Of a DNA stretch of 64,000 bases, positions 34,017 to 43,274 are shown one piece after another; within the stretch, counting starts at the first letter, position 1, and the number at the start of each line of letters is the position of its first letter. The translations under genes were made by a program, and so were the position numbers. The DNA comes from Clostridiales bacterium (GTDB lineage Bacteria > Bacillota > Clostridia > Peptostreptococcales > Anaerovoracaceae). The stretch covers positions 2,260,929-2,324,928 of the forward strand of contig CP042469.1 in the NCBI GenBank assembly GCA_015243575.1, read 5' to 3'. The notes below the pieces were generated by a model. That model was given only the letters and a program-made list of their open reading frames with translations, was not told where the DNA came from and made no database searches.

Positions 34017-35063
34017 TTAAGCTAAGTTCACAGTGATATAGATTTTCTCGACGCTGTCTACTGGCTGAACATAGCTATCAATGACCACTGCATCAGAGTC
34101 AACACCGGCAGAAACCGTTACATCATCCTCTGTAAAATTCTGAATTGCAGACAGGTTCTGAAGCTCGGTAAAATACTGAACCAAGGTTGCCCTCAGCAGA
34201 GCCCTGCCGTCAGCGTTATTGTTGGTTTTGCCGACGTAGTTTGCCTCGAAGATCTCAACGATGTCATTATTGATTCCATCGATGGTTCTCATCACTCTGT
34301 TTTTTCTGAACATTTCACCTTTGTCCACAGTAAATGAAACCAGCGAATTGATGTCATAAACAGCGGTAACATTCTGAGCAGAATCAACCTTGAATATAAA
34401 TTTACCGGCTGACACAGCAGCTTCCATTTCACTTTTTGTTAGTCTGGGAACGACATCAATGGCATCTGTATACTTTTTTCCTGTATTGGACTGATAAATT
34501 GTTGCTCCTGCAGTAACACCCGCTACCCAGGCTGTTGTGTGAGCACTGGTAAGTGTTGTGCCGTCCGATAATCTCACGCCCTGAGTCACATTGACGACTG
34601 CTTCAGAATCGCCTGAATAATCCGCCAGAACAGACTGAATCTTACGACCCTCTGTATCCCTCATGGCTGTGATCCAAGTCTTAATGGCCGCTTGGCTGGC
34701 AGCGTGGGTTGCTGCGGTAAAAGGATAGCAAAGAGTATTAAAGTCAACTGTTTTTAATGAATCCAAAGCACTGGTGAGCGCGCTGGAATCATGAGCTGAA
34801 CCAAGGTTATATACGATAACCGTTTTTGCTCCCTTCAGAGCCTGATTGACCAAAATCTTATCCGCATCAGTTGCTCCGCTTGGATAACTGCTTGCATCCG
34901 TTGCTGTTACAGGATACATTTCACCTGCAGCACCAACAGACATCTCCTGAAGCAGTACGACAATTCCCCTCTCACCGGGCGTGATCGACAATGCCGTGTT
35001 GGTGAGAAAGTTTATGTACGCTCCCGGTAAAATCTTGTTTTGACTGGTCCATGATCCTCCCAT
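34017..35063 (-). CDS. Contractile tail sheath protein (XkdK-like), module B
   Basis: 348 aa from ATG 35063, after AAAAGGAGGGTCATC. Sheath landmarks: PGAYINFLTNTALSITPGERGIV near the N-terminus, KTVIVYNLG, WVAGVTAGATIYQSNTGKKY, and the C-terminal RVMRTIDGINNDIVEIFE and YVQPVDSVEKIYITVNL. Sheath proves this is a contractile (R-type or myovirus) tail. Differs strongly from the module A sheath at 44086. Confidence 0.95.
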   Translation of the reverse strand: MGGSWTSQNKILPGAYINFLTNTALSITPGERGIVVLLQEMSVGAAGEMYPVTATDASSYPSGATDADKILVNQALKGAKTVIVYNLGSAHDSSALTSALDSLKTVDFNTLCYPFTAATHAASQAAIKTWITAMRDTEGRKIQSVLADYSGDSEAVVNVTQGVRLSDGTTLTSAHTTAWVAGVTAGATIYQSNTGKKYTDAIDVVPRLTKSEMEAAVSAGKFIFKVDSAQNVTAVYDINSLVSFTVDKGEMFRKNRVMRTIDGINNDIVEIFEANYVGKTNNNADGRALLRATLVQYFTELQNLSAIQNFTEDDVTVSAGVDSDAVVIDSYVQPVDSVEKIYITVNLA

Positions 35064-35077
35064 GATGACCCTCCTTT

Positions 35078-35494
35078 TCAAACACTAGTTGTAGCTTCTA
35101 TTTGCTGCATAGATACAGCTTCCTCAACTTTCATTTCTGAATAGCTGATATCAAAGGTTACATGCAATACTTGCTCTATTATCTGAGCACTTTTGTTCCT
35201 GACCCGGTATGTCCCCGCCGAATCAAAAGACCTGACGAGAATTTCCTGTACCCTCATCAGGTCTTTTTTATTTTCGGCGGTATCTAGATTGCTGTAATAC
35301 CCTAGATCAAAATATAGTATACTTTGGTATTTGTTTTTTAGTTTCTTGCTGTAGGTCTGCTTCGTCAACAAGAGTAAGAAATATGGTTTCTCACTGCCCT
35401 CTGGAACTTTTTCGTCAAAGAGAGCATAGCCTTCTTCTGGCGGGAACAAGGCTGTAAGCTTGTCCTTTATGGACTGTTTTATTTCGTTGAGCAT
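35078..35494 (-). CDS. Putative tail terminator/completion protein, module B
   Basis: 138 aa after AGAAGGAGATTGAACC. Pattern similar to the YqbJ/DUF6838 tail proteins: IKQSIKDKLTALFP, EKPYFLLLLTKQTYSKKL, YFDLGYYSN and VLHVTFDISYSEMK. These cap the tube at the head end and set the last ring; in a tail-only particle they would close it. It is the first gene of module B. Confidence 0.78.
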   Translation of the reverse strand: MLNEIKQSIKDKLTALFPPEEGYALFDEKVPEGSEKPYFLLLLTKQTYSKKLKNKYQSILYFDLGYYSNLDTAENKKDLMRVQEILVRSFDSAGTYRVRNKSAQIIEQVLHVTFDISYSEMKVEEAVSMQQIEATTSV

Positions 35495-35746
35495 GGTTCA
35501 ATCTCCTTCTTGAATATAGTATCGTCAGTGCTACTGCCAGTCTCCCAAAAACATAGAGGATTTCCCCTGAAGAGCGATTCTTTAAAATAATCTGCATTCC
35601 GTTATTAATCAGTATTTCCCTGACTGCCTGATGCTTATCGGGCGATAATCCGACAACTATGTGCGATCAGGCTTTTTCCAACATAGATACTAACATATCA
35701 CTGGAGTTCGAAGTATTCCGTTCAGGTTTCAATTTCTTTATTTATT
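35495..35746. other. Spacer between tail modules A and B
   Basis: About 250 bp. A minus-strand frame of roughly 50 codons (IVVGLSPDKHQAVREI, then YVFGRLAVAL) runs through it without a start or ribosome binding site and looks like a decayed gene end. An internal CCTGATG...GATCAGG inverted repeat may form a hairpin. Confidence 0.5.
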
Positions 35747-35992
35747 TTACTCTCCTGTTCCATTTGAGGCTTCCGATTGAGCAGGTTTAGAGGGTATTGA
35801 TATTGGATGGATCCAAACGCCGTCTATGTAATAGTCACCAATCCAAAAACCTGGCTCTTCCGGAACAAGATCGTCGTACATTCCAGTTCCATCGCAGAGT
35901 GCCCGGAACTCTTTGACTTTTTCCATAGATTCAAAATATCCCATGTTGGTGCATACACCATTCTCAATAAATGCCCAATTGTTTTGAAACAT
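35747..35992 (-). CDS. Small fibre-associated protein of module A
   Basis: 81 aa after GGGGAGAGGAAAAAT. Aromatic-rich (NNWAFIENGVCTNMGYF; EPGFWIGDYYIDGVW), which is common in small proteins after tail fibres and may be a fibre chaperone or tip cap. It follows the glycine-rich fibre by 20 bases. No named family recognised. Confidence 0.7.
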   Translation of the reverse strand: MFQNNWAFIENGVCTNMGYFESMEKVKEFRALCDGTGMYDDLVPEEPGFWIGDYYIDGVWIHPISIPSKPAQSEASNGTGE

Positions 35993-36011
35993 ATTTTTCC
36001 TCTCCCCGTTC

Positions 36012-37487
36012 TTAATATAATATAACTACTACTCCAGCTCCTCCAGCTCCTCCAGCTCCAGCCGCTCCACCAGCGTTTACACCGTAGTTTCCTCCAGCGC
36101 CTCCGCCGCCTCCGCCGCCTCCGCCTTTTACTGTAGAAGAAACACCGGCAGTACCCGCGGCTCCTACAGCCGTATTACTTGCACCGCCTCCGCCTTTTCC
36201 TCCAGCTCCAGCGCTATTTCCAGCGGCTCCTCCGTTTCCGCCAGTTCCAGCGCCAGAGGATCTTGAATCGCCGCCTCCGCCGCCTCCGCCGCCTCCGCCT
36301 CCATACATTGTTCGGTTTGGTCCGCAATAGCATCCGAGTCCTGCTAACTGGCTGTAGTATCCATTTCCACCACTCCCACCTACTTGTCCTGAGTTACCAC
36401 CGGGATTACCATTTTCACGTGTATATAGTCCACCAGCTCCACCAGTCGCGCCATTTACGGAACTTCCAGTATAAGCTCCGTAAGATCCGCCTCCGCCTCC
36501 GCCATTACATCCATCTCCTCCAGTGCCTACTCCACCTGACCATCCTGTTTTACCGCCTAAACCTGTTTTTACAGTTGATATCCCATTAAAAGACGTTGTT
36601 CCTCCATCTCCTCCGTTTGCACCCGCAGCCCCAGCAGCCCCAGCAGCCCCAATCACGATCGGAATCGCAGAAGTTGACGTCACAAAAAAACTATCTATGG
36701 ATACCCCGTAGCCGCCTCCGCCTCCGCCTCCGCCTCCTGCCGCGATTGAACTACCAGTTGTTCCACCTCCGCCGCCTCCACCTCCGCCGGACATCATAAA
36801 CACGGCTATTTCCATATTAGATCTAGGAGGATTCCAGCTTCCAGTAGTACTTATTACTGTTATATTTTGTTTAGGAGGTATCATTTTCAAGGCATCATCA
36901 ACTGTTGACACTCCAAACAATGCTGCAACTACCGATGATAATCCCATTTCACTGGCCAATAAGTCTTGCCACGTTGCAGTTCCTGTTGCTGAATATTGCA
37001 GTACTTGATTTGTAGCTCCTCCTGCTGGTATATGCTTATTCCCCGCCGTGGTCGGATGCACATATTTATTATCATCCACATATTGTTTGTTTGCCGCATG
37101 GGAGCTCTGGGTTGGGGCTGAAATGTTTAATGAACCATTAACACTAACATTTCCATCCTTACCAATTGCAAGTCTTTCTGCAGTTCCGCTCTGCACAACG
37201 CTAAGCTTGTTTTCCAATGCTTCAACATGCCATTCCTTTGAAAAGTTGCGGAAAAACTGTAGATGGTTGTTATCGCCATTGCTAATTAATGTTGGAAAGA
37301 ATTTTACTCCTGTTAATATCTGCTCTCCACCTAGTTTTACATTTTGATCATCTAGCACTTCGAAATGTTCTTCCACTTCTTTCAACGCCGTATCAATGCG
37401 ATCCATATTCTCATTCTGAACTTCAACATCATAGTAATCTGTCGTCAGCGGCTTTTTAAGCCCATAATTCTCAGTTGTTGTTGCCAT
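36012..37487 (-). CDS. Glycine-rich tail fibre/adhesin of module A
   Basis: 491 aa. Residues 1-120 are the attachment segment shared with other clostridial fibres (NYGLKKPLTTDYYDVEVQNENMDRIDTAL). From about 230 to the end it is extraordinarily Gly-rich, with runs of 8-11 Gly and strings of AGAAGAAGANGG and GGGGASNTAVGAAG, ending AGGAGVVVILY. This resembles the polyglycine-II sandwich domains of distal phage adhesins (gp38 type), so it is inferred to hold the receptor-binding tip. It ends in the same reading unit that begins module A baseplate genes. Confidence 0.85.
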   Translation of the reverse strand: MATTTENYGLKKPLTTDYYDVEVQNENMDRIDTALKEVEEHFEVLDDQNVKLGGEQILTGVKFFPTLISNGDNNHLQFFRNFSKEWHVEALENKLSVVQSGTAERLAIGKDGNVSVNGSLNISAPTQSSHAANKQYVDDNKYVHPTTAGNKHIPAGGATNQVLQYSATGTATWQDLLASEMGLSSVVAALFGVSTVDDALKMIPPKQNITVISTTGSWNPPRSNMEIAVFMMSGGGGGGGGGTTGSSIAAGGGGGGGGGYGVSIDSFFVTSTSAIPIVIGAAGAAGAAGANGGDGGTTSFNGISTVKTGLGGKTGWSGGVGTGGDGCNGGGGGGSYGAYTGSSVNGATGGAGGLYTRENGNPGGNSGQVGGSGGNGYYSQLAGLGCYCGPNRTMYGGGGGGGGGGGDSRSSGAGTGGNGGAAGNSAGAGGKGGGGASNTAVGAAGTAGVSSTVKGGGGGGGGGAGGNYGVNAGGAAGAGGAGGAGVVVILY

Positions 37488-38023
37488 TATATTCTCACCT
37501 CATTCTTTAATTGGCCATGTGTATAGGAAGACAACTCTGCGTGTGTATAAGCACTGAGCGCCTCATGCGTGTTAAATATGAATACATATGAATATGCCAG
37601 GTGCGCCGGTTTGATCTCCTCAATGGCCTTGGTCAGATCCGCCATATTAGGAGGCAGCCCAAAAGTCCCGGTGAATTTGACTTCAAACCGATTCTCATGA
37701 TTATATTCAATAATAGCAACCTCGCCATTGGAAAAGCTCTCTGCCACATTCCGAATCATCGCTGCAGTAGTTGTCCCTGCTCCTCGCAGCTTGCTCATGA
37801 CTCTTTCTCGACGAAAAGAATATGGCTTAGTAGCATCTGTCTCAAGGCCAAGTGCTTTCTCCCATGTACTTAATCCCCAAGTTGCAGTTGACACATTCAT
37901 TTGCCGAAGCAATTCAGTTTTCGCAGAATAAAGTGAATCTGTCCATGTTCCAAACGCAGTTTGTAGCTTAACAGCTTCCGTAGAACTTTTGTAATAATCC
38001 GGCAGTAAATGAGTCAGATTCAT
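37487..38023 (-). CDS. YmfQ-like (DUF2313) tail/baseplate protein, module A
   Basis: 178 aa; GGAGGTGACTGGATC precedes the ATG. Conserved segments HLLPDYYKSSTEAVKLQ, WEKALGLETDATKPYSFRRE and DLTKAIEEIKPAHLAYSY. It joins the baseplate to the glycine-rich fibre, whose start overlaps its stop. Confidence 0.88.
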   Translation of the reverse strand: MNLTHLLPDYYKSSTEAVKLQTAFGTWTDSLYSAKTELLRQMNVSTATWGLSTWEKALGLETDATKPYSFRRERVMSKLRGAGTTTAAMIRNVAESFSNGEVAIIEYNHENRFEVKFTGTFGLPPNMADLTKAIEEIKPAHLAYSYVFIFNTHEALSAYTHAELSSYTHGQLKNEVRI

Positions 38024-39069
38024 GATCCAGTCACCTCCACTGATCCAAGAACGGGAACCTGATCAGGTCCGATTTTCACATTTTCCGTTTCTCCGTTGAT
38101 TGTTAGTTCAGAGTAATTAATTACACCATCAATGCCAAGAAGCATCGCTGCAACCCGATTATATAAAATTGTATATTTTGAAAATGAAATATTCTTTAGA
38201 AAGGAATCGAGAGCCATTGTAAAAGTTGCTTCTACAACTGATACGGTTGTAGAGGTGTCAATTTCCACAGCAGCAGAGACATTAACCTCCAGCCCTTCAG
38301 CACTCTTAACCGCAATAGTTGCTCCGATAGGCCGATGTTCCTCTATATTTAAGGCACAATTATCAACAATCGTCGAATCCACAGGCATATTATCATCCCC
38401 AGTGATCAGCACCTTGACTGTTCCAGGTCCATCCCACAATGGCGTGACTTTCGCTGCTCCAACGCCATCCACGGCCAGAGCCCATTGTCTGTAATGGGAG
38501 GCATTCCCGGATGTTGCGGGGTTTTGGAGGAAATCGTAAAATCTAGCAACCAAAGCAGCATCAGTTTCTTCGTCTGTACCTCCGGCAGCCTTCGTATTCG
38601 TAACCGAGATGAGGCCGCTTACAGTGACGATCTGATGCGTAATTGTGCCAGCATCCACATTGTATTCATTGCCAATCTCCGCAGCAGTTGCATTTAGCGT
38701 TGCCATGCCGCCGGTTATCGTCACAGACGAATCGGTCTCAAACTGCAGTCCCTCTGCTGTAAGAAAGACCTTTCCTGCCTCGATTTTTGTATTGTCGATT
38801 CCAGTAAAGGTTAATTGTGTTGTCGCTTTCATTCCTGGTTTTCGCTTAATGCCGTATTCCGAACATCGCTTGTCTATGTATTCCCCGGATGTTTCATCAA
38901 TATAAACGATTGGCACAACGGCATCGAGGGCCTGATAGTATTTCCATATTTCATGGGCTACGGTACTGACCATATCGCTTGTGTAGCTGCCTTCGCTGGT
39001 ATTGATATCCGTATTCAGTCTGCTCAGGATATCGCTTTTGATCGCCTCAACTGTATAATGTTCATACAT
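38020..39069 (-). CDS. Baseplate J/gp47-family protein (XkdT-like), module A
   Basis: 349 aa. It has NTDINTSEGSYTSDM, GEYIDKRCSEYGIKRKPG, GGTDEETDAALVARF and NPATSGNASHYRQWAL, the baseplate wedge signatures. The middle portion has an inserted strand-rich segment relative to the module B copy (KVFLTAEGLQFETDSSVTITG). It overlaps DUF2634 by eight bases. Confidence 0.92.
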   Translation of the reverse strand: MYEHYTVEAIKSDILSRLNTDINTSEGSYTSDMVSTVAHEIWKYYQALDAVVPIVYIDETSGEYIDKRCSEYGIKRKPGMKATTQLTFTGIDNTKIEAGKVFLTAEGLQFETDSSVTITGGMATLNATAAEIGNEYNVDAGTITHQIVTVSGLISVTNTKAAGGTDEETDAALVARFYDFLQNPATSGNASHYRQWALAVDGVGAAKVTPLWDGPGTVKVLITGDDNMPVDSTIVDNCALNIEEHRPIGATIAVKSAEGLEVNVSAAVEIDTSTTVSVVEATFTMALDSFLKNISFSKYTILYNRVAAMLLGIDGVINYSELTINGETENVKIGPDQVPVLGSVEVTGS

Positions 39070-39484
39070 TCACTTCCACCTCCCCATAAATTGTTTTTAG
39101 GCTGGCCTGAATCTTTAGATTTCCTTCGGAAAACGCTGCTGTTACATCGGAAACACTTGATATATAAGGGCAAACCAGCAAGCACTCCTCAAAGTAACGT
39201 GCAGCTTCTGATTGTTTCAATTCCTCTGTAAAAGGTTGGCCAATCAGCGATTCCACCTCATTTCCGTAATCCCATGTATAAATTTCATGCCGAAACCGCG
39301 GTGTGTGTAGTGCTTTCCATGCCCATACTACCACCGCATCTTTCCCAGAAACAATCATAGGAGATCCGCCTTTATAAATCGGAATATTGTTTATAAAGTC
39401 CCATTTGACCTCTTTAAAAAGCGGCATAGCCTTTTCAGCTTCTGACGTCTGCGGTTGAATACTCGGAAAAAGTGTTTTGCTCAT
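39062..39484 (-). CDS. DUF2634 (XkdS-like) baseplate protein, module A
   Basis: 140 aa. Signature VVVWAWKALHTPRFRHEIYTW, DYGNEVESLIGQPF and ARYFEECLLVCPYI. gp25-type wedge protein. It overlaps DUF2577 upstream by four bases. Confidence 0.9.
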   Translation of the reverse strand: MSKTLFPSIQPQTSEAEKAMPLFKEVKWDFINNIPIYKGGSPMIVSGKDAVVVWAWKALHTPRFRHEIYTWDYGNEVESLIGQPFTEELKQSEAARYFEECLLVCPYISSVSDVTAAFSEGNLKIQASLKTIYGEVEVNV

Positions 39485-39738
39485 ACCTCCACCACCTTGC
39501 AGATTATTATGTATCGTTGTTCATTTTCAATAGGGATCAGAAGCAGCTGCTCTCCAGTCTCAAACTCTGTCAGGCTGCTGCTTTTTAAAAGTGCATCCTC
39601 CTCCTGAATTGTTTGCGCCACATTGACCTTTAATGGGGCAGGAGTAATTACTTCTCCCAACCTGACAAATGCAGGAATCTGTTTTTTCGCTTCCTCCCGA
39701 ATCCCCCTTACCAAAGAAGTGAAAGGATTGTCTTCCAC
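39481..39738 (-). CDS. DUF2577 (XkdR-like) tail protein, module A
   Basis: 85 aa from GTG 39738 after GGGGAGGTGATTTAA. Pattern TSLVRGIREEAKKQIPAFVRLGE followed by FETGEQLLLIPIENEQRYII, matching DUF2577. Confidence 0.82.
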   Translation of the reverse strand: MEDNPFTSLVRGIREEAKKQIPAFVRLGEVITPAPLKVNVAQTIQEEDALLKSSSLTEFETGEQLLLIPIENEQRYIIICKVVEV

Positions 39739-39799
39739 TTAAATCACCTCCCCAAACTGTAAATCGCAACCAATCCCTGACCAAGTATCTGGTTCTTGC

Positions 39800-40780
39800 T
39801 TAGCCAAGCTTGCCCACGTCCTTTTCATTCATCATGTTTTCGAAATTTAGAACCAATTTATTGGTATACTGGCCTTTGTTCCACATATGAACATCGTTGT
39901 CGATATAAAAAAGACCGTACAATCCAGTATACGGTTCTTGAACAATCACAGTATTTCCCGTGATATTAAGCGGACTACCCAAATTTTCTACGGTGATCTT
40001 TTGTGATACATCGTAGTCTTTCAGTATTTTCTCAGCTTCCTTCGCTGCGTCTTCATCATCCGTCTTTCTGAGATAGCTTTGCAACCGTCCATAAAGTTTC
40101 ACTGCCTCGCTATTTTCTTTTGTATCGATCAGCTGGTCTTTCGAATTATAGATTCGGACTTGATTGATCATACTTTCAATGCTTTCCGTGGTGGAGGCTG
40201 ATATAAGATTTCTGCCGCTGCTTAAAATCAATGGCTCATTCGCCATTCCTTTTTCTATGACATCAAGCTCGAGACCTCTGAACCTGATCTGATACTTTTT
40301 CCCCGTTTTGACCGATGCAATGGTGTATGCAGTTTGAATCATGCTGTAGAGATCCACCCCAATGAAATTTCTGCTGATTTTCACCCCGGTTGCTGCTATC
40401 CGTCCAGGCTTAATTCCAAAGTCAGTGCAAATCCGTTTCGTAATTGCCTCCGGCGTCCAATTGGGGAACTTGTACACCGCTTCATTCCGCTTCAGATAGA
40501 TTCCATAGTCGAAGCAGGTAACGTTGATGCTGCTCCCTGATGTGCTCTTATGTCTTGAGAATACAATGCCGTTGAACAGCTCCTGACTATCAAGCGTAAC
40601 AACCACCTGGTTGCCGAGTTCACAGGATACCACAGGAAGATTTGTATCGATTGCAGAAGCAACCATGCTAAACTCCAGGGTTCTGGCACATTGCTGAAAT
40701 TCTCCTGAGAGAGAGATGCTTGGAACCAGCTGCGAAATATCTACTGAACCGTTTTTCCCTGTAATTGAAAGTTTAATCAT
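39800..40780 (-). CDS. XkdQ/YqbQ-like baseplate hub protein, module A
   Basis: 326 aa from ATG 40780, after TTAGGAGTGTGG. Hub pattern: VPSISLSGEFQQCARTLEFS, VTCFDYGIYLKRNEAVYKF, PEAITKRICTDFG and the closing YGLFYIDNDVHMWNKGQYTN. About 60 bases separate it from DUF2577. Confidence 0.87.
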   Translation of the reverse strand: MIKLSITGKNGSVDISQLVPSISLSGEFQQCARTLEFSMVASAIDTNLPVVSCELGNQVVVTLDSQELFNGIVFSRHKSTSGSSINVTCFDYGIYLKRNEAVYKFPNWTPEAITKRICTDFGIKPGRIAATGVKISRNFIGVDLYSMIQTAYTIASVKTGKKYQIRFRGLELDVIEKGMANEPLILSSGRNLISASTTESIESMINQVRIYNSKDQLIDTKENSEAVKLYGRLQSYLRKTDDEDAAKEAEKILKDYDVSQKITVENLGSPLNITGNTVIVQEPYTGLYGLFYIDNDVHMWNKGQYTNKLVLNFENMMNEKDVGKLG

Positions 40781-40793
40781 TAAAACCACACTC

Positions 40794-41435
40794 CTAAACC
40801 AGCAAACTCTTGTCAGGAATTTTGATGCTCTGACCCGTGTAGATCAGATTCGGGTTTTTTATATTGTTGTACTTCGCCAGTTTGGGATAGAGGGAAGCAT
40901 TGCCATAGTATTTTTTACAGATGGCGCTGAGTGTATCACCTGATGCAACCTTGTGTTCATTTGGGGTGGGATGTGCTGCGGCAGGCTCTCTTGCATTATT
41001 TTGTGTGCCCACTGATGGGTCAATATTTGCTGCCAGAGTCCTGTATTTACGCAGTGAAATCGACGCATAGACATCTCTGGTTCCGTCTCTCTCGCCATAT
41101 GCGATATCCTCAATTAGTACCGGGACATTTACCATGGTATCGGAGACAATGAAACGGATCACCTTTCTGGCGTCGCACCAAACCTCAAGTTCCTGAATGT
41201 ACTTATACGGATCGGAATACATGAGATTCTGAATGAATGGATAATGCTTGGATGGAAACATGCAGTCAATTTTAAACGCACATAATGTACCATAACCCGC
41301 CAAATTGATATCGCCAAGTCCATGAATATTGATAGTTTCTATTTTCACTCCATGGGATACATTAAAGCTGCCCGGCGTAACAGGAAGAACAATTTCCTTG
41401 CTGGTATCCGGTTCTCTGAAGATAAATTTACGCAA
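40794..41435 (-). CDS. LysM-domain tail protein (XkdP-like), module A
   Basis: 213 aa from TTG 41435, after GGGAGGAATAAGG. The N-domain (VLPVTPGSFNVSHGVKIETINI) is followed by a C-terminal LysM repeat (EHKVASGDTLSAICKKYYGN). It should bind peptidoglycan near the baseplate. Confidence 0.9.
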   Translation of the reverse strand: MRKFIFREPDTSKEIVLPVTPGSFNVSHGVKIETINIHGLGDINLAGYGTLCAFKIDCMFPSKHYPFIQNLMYSDPYKYIQELEVWCDARKVIRFIVSDTMVNVPVLIEDIAYGERDGTRDVYASISLRKYRTLAANIDPSVGTQNNAREPAAAHPTPNEHKVASGDTLSAICKKYYGNASLYPKLAKYNNIKNPNLIYTGQSIKIPDKSLLV

Positions 41436-41451
41436 CCTTATTCCTCCCTTC

Positions 41452-43020
41452 TTAATATGCCATGACCATACGGGTCTTCTCGATCTCCCTGAATAATGCC
41501 CTGGCGATTTTCCCGATATCTGCCTCTTCCCTGACGGTGAAATTGTTTCCTGTTACGGTTACTCCGCCACCTTTTCCATAGCCGCGATTTTCACTTGCTG
41601 TGAGGACACGTTCTCCTTCATGAAGCATGGCTGGAAAATTGTTGTAGGGGACGTAGTTTAAGCCGTAGGCGCTTTGCTTTCGATAAGCGGCAGGAGTAAT
41701 TCCCCTGACAGGTATTATCTGTGTCCCTTCCTTACCGGCAGCCATAAGCCCTTCCGTCAGTTTATTATTAATCTCTCTTACAGTTACCCATCCCGCATCA
41801 TTTGCTTCTGCTGAGGTTTGTAAATTTGAGATCAGTTCTAAATTCGAATCCTTAACCTTCTGAACGTCTTCATCACCTGCATATTCGTTTGCTGAGATTG
41901 CCCCCGCCTCCATTTGCAGGTTCTTCTTTTGAAGAACACTTGTATCTGAGTTTTTAAATTCTTCATTCATTGTTTTAAAGCGTTCTATAGATTCATCTGA
42001 ATATCCTGTATTCTTTAGGTCATTAATTACATTTTGATCAAATTGATCTGCAACAAGGGCTTTTTTCGCTTCGATATCATACGCTTGCTTTTTATTCTCC
42101 AGGCCTGCCATGAAATCGGCGTATTCCGTATCGATTTCTGCATTTTTTTTACCCTCATCAGATTCCAAAAAAGCTATTTGATCGTAGATATCACCTTTAT
42201 TTTCGTCATCGTTCAACAACTTATTTTGATAAGCGTTTCCAGCCGCAAGTAAGTTCTCATCATTAAGGCCTTTCAATTTATTTATTTCATCCAGCAATAT
42301 AGTGCCTTCTGCTTTACTAAGTGAAAGGCTCGCGGCACTGGTGATCATTTCGTTTTTTGCCTCGTCGATATCGTTGTACTGCTTGCCATAATAAGCTTTA
42401 AATGAGTCATCTCTTTTTGAGTAGTTTTCTAGTGCTCCGTTTATTAGTCCTATTCCAACTCCAATTGCAGCTCCCGTCAAGGCTCCGGCAATTCCTGCAA
42501 AGGCACCCATCTGCGCTCCCATGAGCCCCATAGAAAAGGCATTGCTAACCATTGTGCCCTCCTCATCTCCAAGGGCACTTTTCGAATATACTGATACAGC
42601 TTTATTAGTCGTATTAATGACAGCTTCAGAGAATTGATCTAACCCAAGCTTTTTCATCTCGCCAGCCAAACTACTCTCCTGTATGGTTTTTTTCAGCTTC
42701 CCAAAACTTTTTTCCGCATTTTGATTACCCTGAACAATATTTTCCGATTCCTTAGCCATAGTTTCAGAACCAACACCATGTACCATCTCATCCTGCAAGC
42801 TTTTTAGGGCAGCTTTTGTATTACTAATCTCCAAAATAAGGTTCTCAAGCCCCTTTTCGGCTGACGACGTGTCAATTGTCATGCTTTCATTAAATTTACT
42901 AAGTTTATTCCCCAGTGTCTCCAAGTCCTTATTGAATTTCTGTGTATCACTTCGCATGTTCTTCAGGGTTTTGGTAAAGTTGTCCTGTGCCACAATCTCA
43001 ATGCTGATTTTCCGTGCCAT
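41452..43020 (-). CDS. Tail tape measure protein, module A
   Basis: 522 aa after GGGAGGAGGCGAAACG. The N-terminus is coiled coil (LKNMRSDTQKFNKDLETLGN); a small-residue-rich hydrophobic region lies near 170-200 (GLMGAQMGAFAGIAGALTG). A helical middle region and a C-terminal TGNNFTVREEADIGKIARAL segment follow. Shorter than the module B tape measure (about 601), so module A tails should be slightly shorter if length scaling holds. Confidence 0.82.
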   Translation of the reverse strand: MARKISIEIVAQDNFTKTLKNMRSDTQKFNKDLETLGNKLSKFNESMTIDTSSAEKGLENLILEISNTKAALKSLQDEMVHGVGSETMAKESENIVQGNQNAEKSFGKLKKTIQESSLAGEMKKLGLDQFSEAVINTTNKAVSVYSKSALGDEEGTMVSNAFSMGLMGAQMGAFAGIAGALTGAAIGVGIGLINGALENYSKRDDSFKAYYGKQYNDIDEAKNEMITSAASLSLSKAEGTILLDEINKLKGLNDENLLAAGNAYQNKLLNDDENKGDIYDQIAFLESDEGKKNAEIDTEYADFMAGLENKKQAYDIEAKKALVADQFDQNVINDLKNTGYSDESIERFKTMNEEFKNSDTSVLQKKNLQMEAGAISANEYAGDEDVQKVKDSNLELISNLQTSAEANDAGWVTVREINNKLTEGLMAAGKEGTQIIPVRGITPAAYRKQSAYGLNYVPYNNFPAMLHEGERVLTASENRGYGKGGGVTVTGNNFTVREEADIGKIARALFREIEKTRMVMAY

Positions 43021-43109
43021 CGTTTCGCCTCCTCCCGATTTATTCGATCTTTGAAACCTTGGTCATTGCCGCGCCACCTTGATAATTTGTTTTTTCCAAT
43101 TGATACAAC

Positions 43110-43274
43110 CTATACAACTGGTCTCGCAGCGTTTATCAGATCATCCATATGTCTTTCAAAAAAGGCCCTTATTACAACCTTATCGCCCGGAGGCAGGTTG
43201 TAATAAGCGCCTGGCAGGATGTGATGCCGCGAAAACAGGTAATACATGACCTGGGTTTCCGGATCTTCATCTAT
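43110..43274 (-). CDS. -1 frameshift extension of the module A tail assembly chaperone
   Basis: 54 codons in the -1 frame. The short form ends AAA AAA AAA TAG within a run of nine As (43274-43282), an ideal slippery site. After slippage the product reads IDEDPETQVMYYLFSRHHIL and ends FFERHMDDLINAARPVV. It has no start codon or ribosome binding site of its own and stops about 90 bp before the tape measure. Confidence 0.8.
   Translation of the reverse strand: MDEDPETQVMYYLFSRHHILPGAYYNLPPGDKVVIRAFFERHMDDLINAARPVV

Noticed and set aside
35415-35597. 60-aa minus-strand frame between the tail modules
   Set aside because: Overlaps the module B terminator gene in another frame and lacks a ribosome binding site; probably a decayed gene end.
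36179-36799. Plus-strand Leu/Arg/Pro-rich frames
   Set aside because: They are antisense shadows of the glycine-rich fibre.
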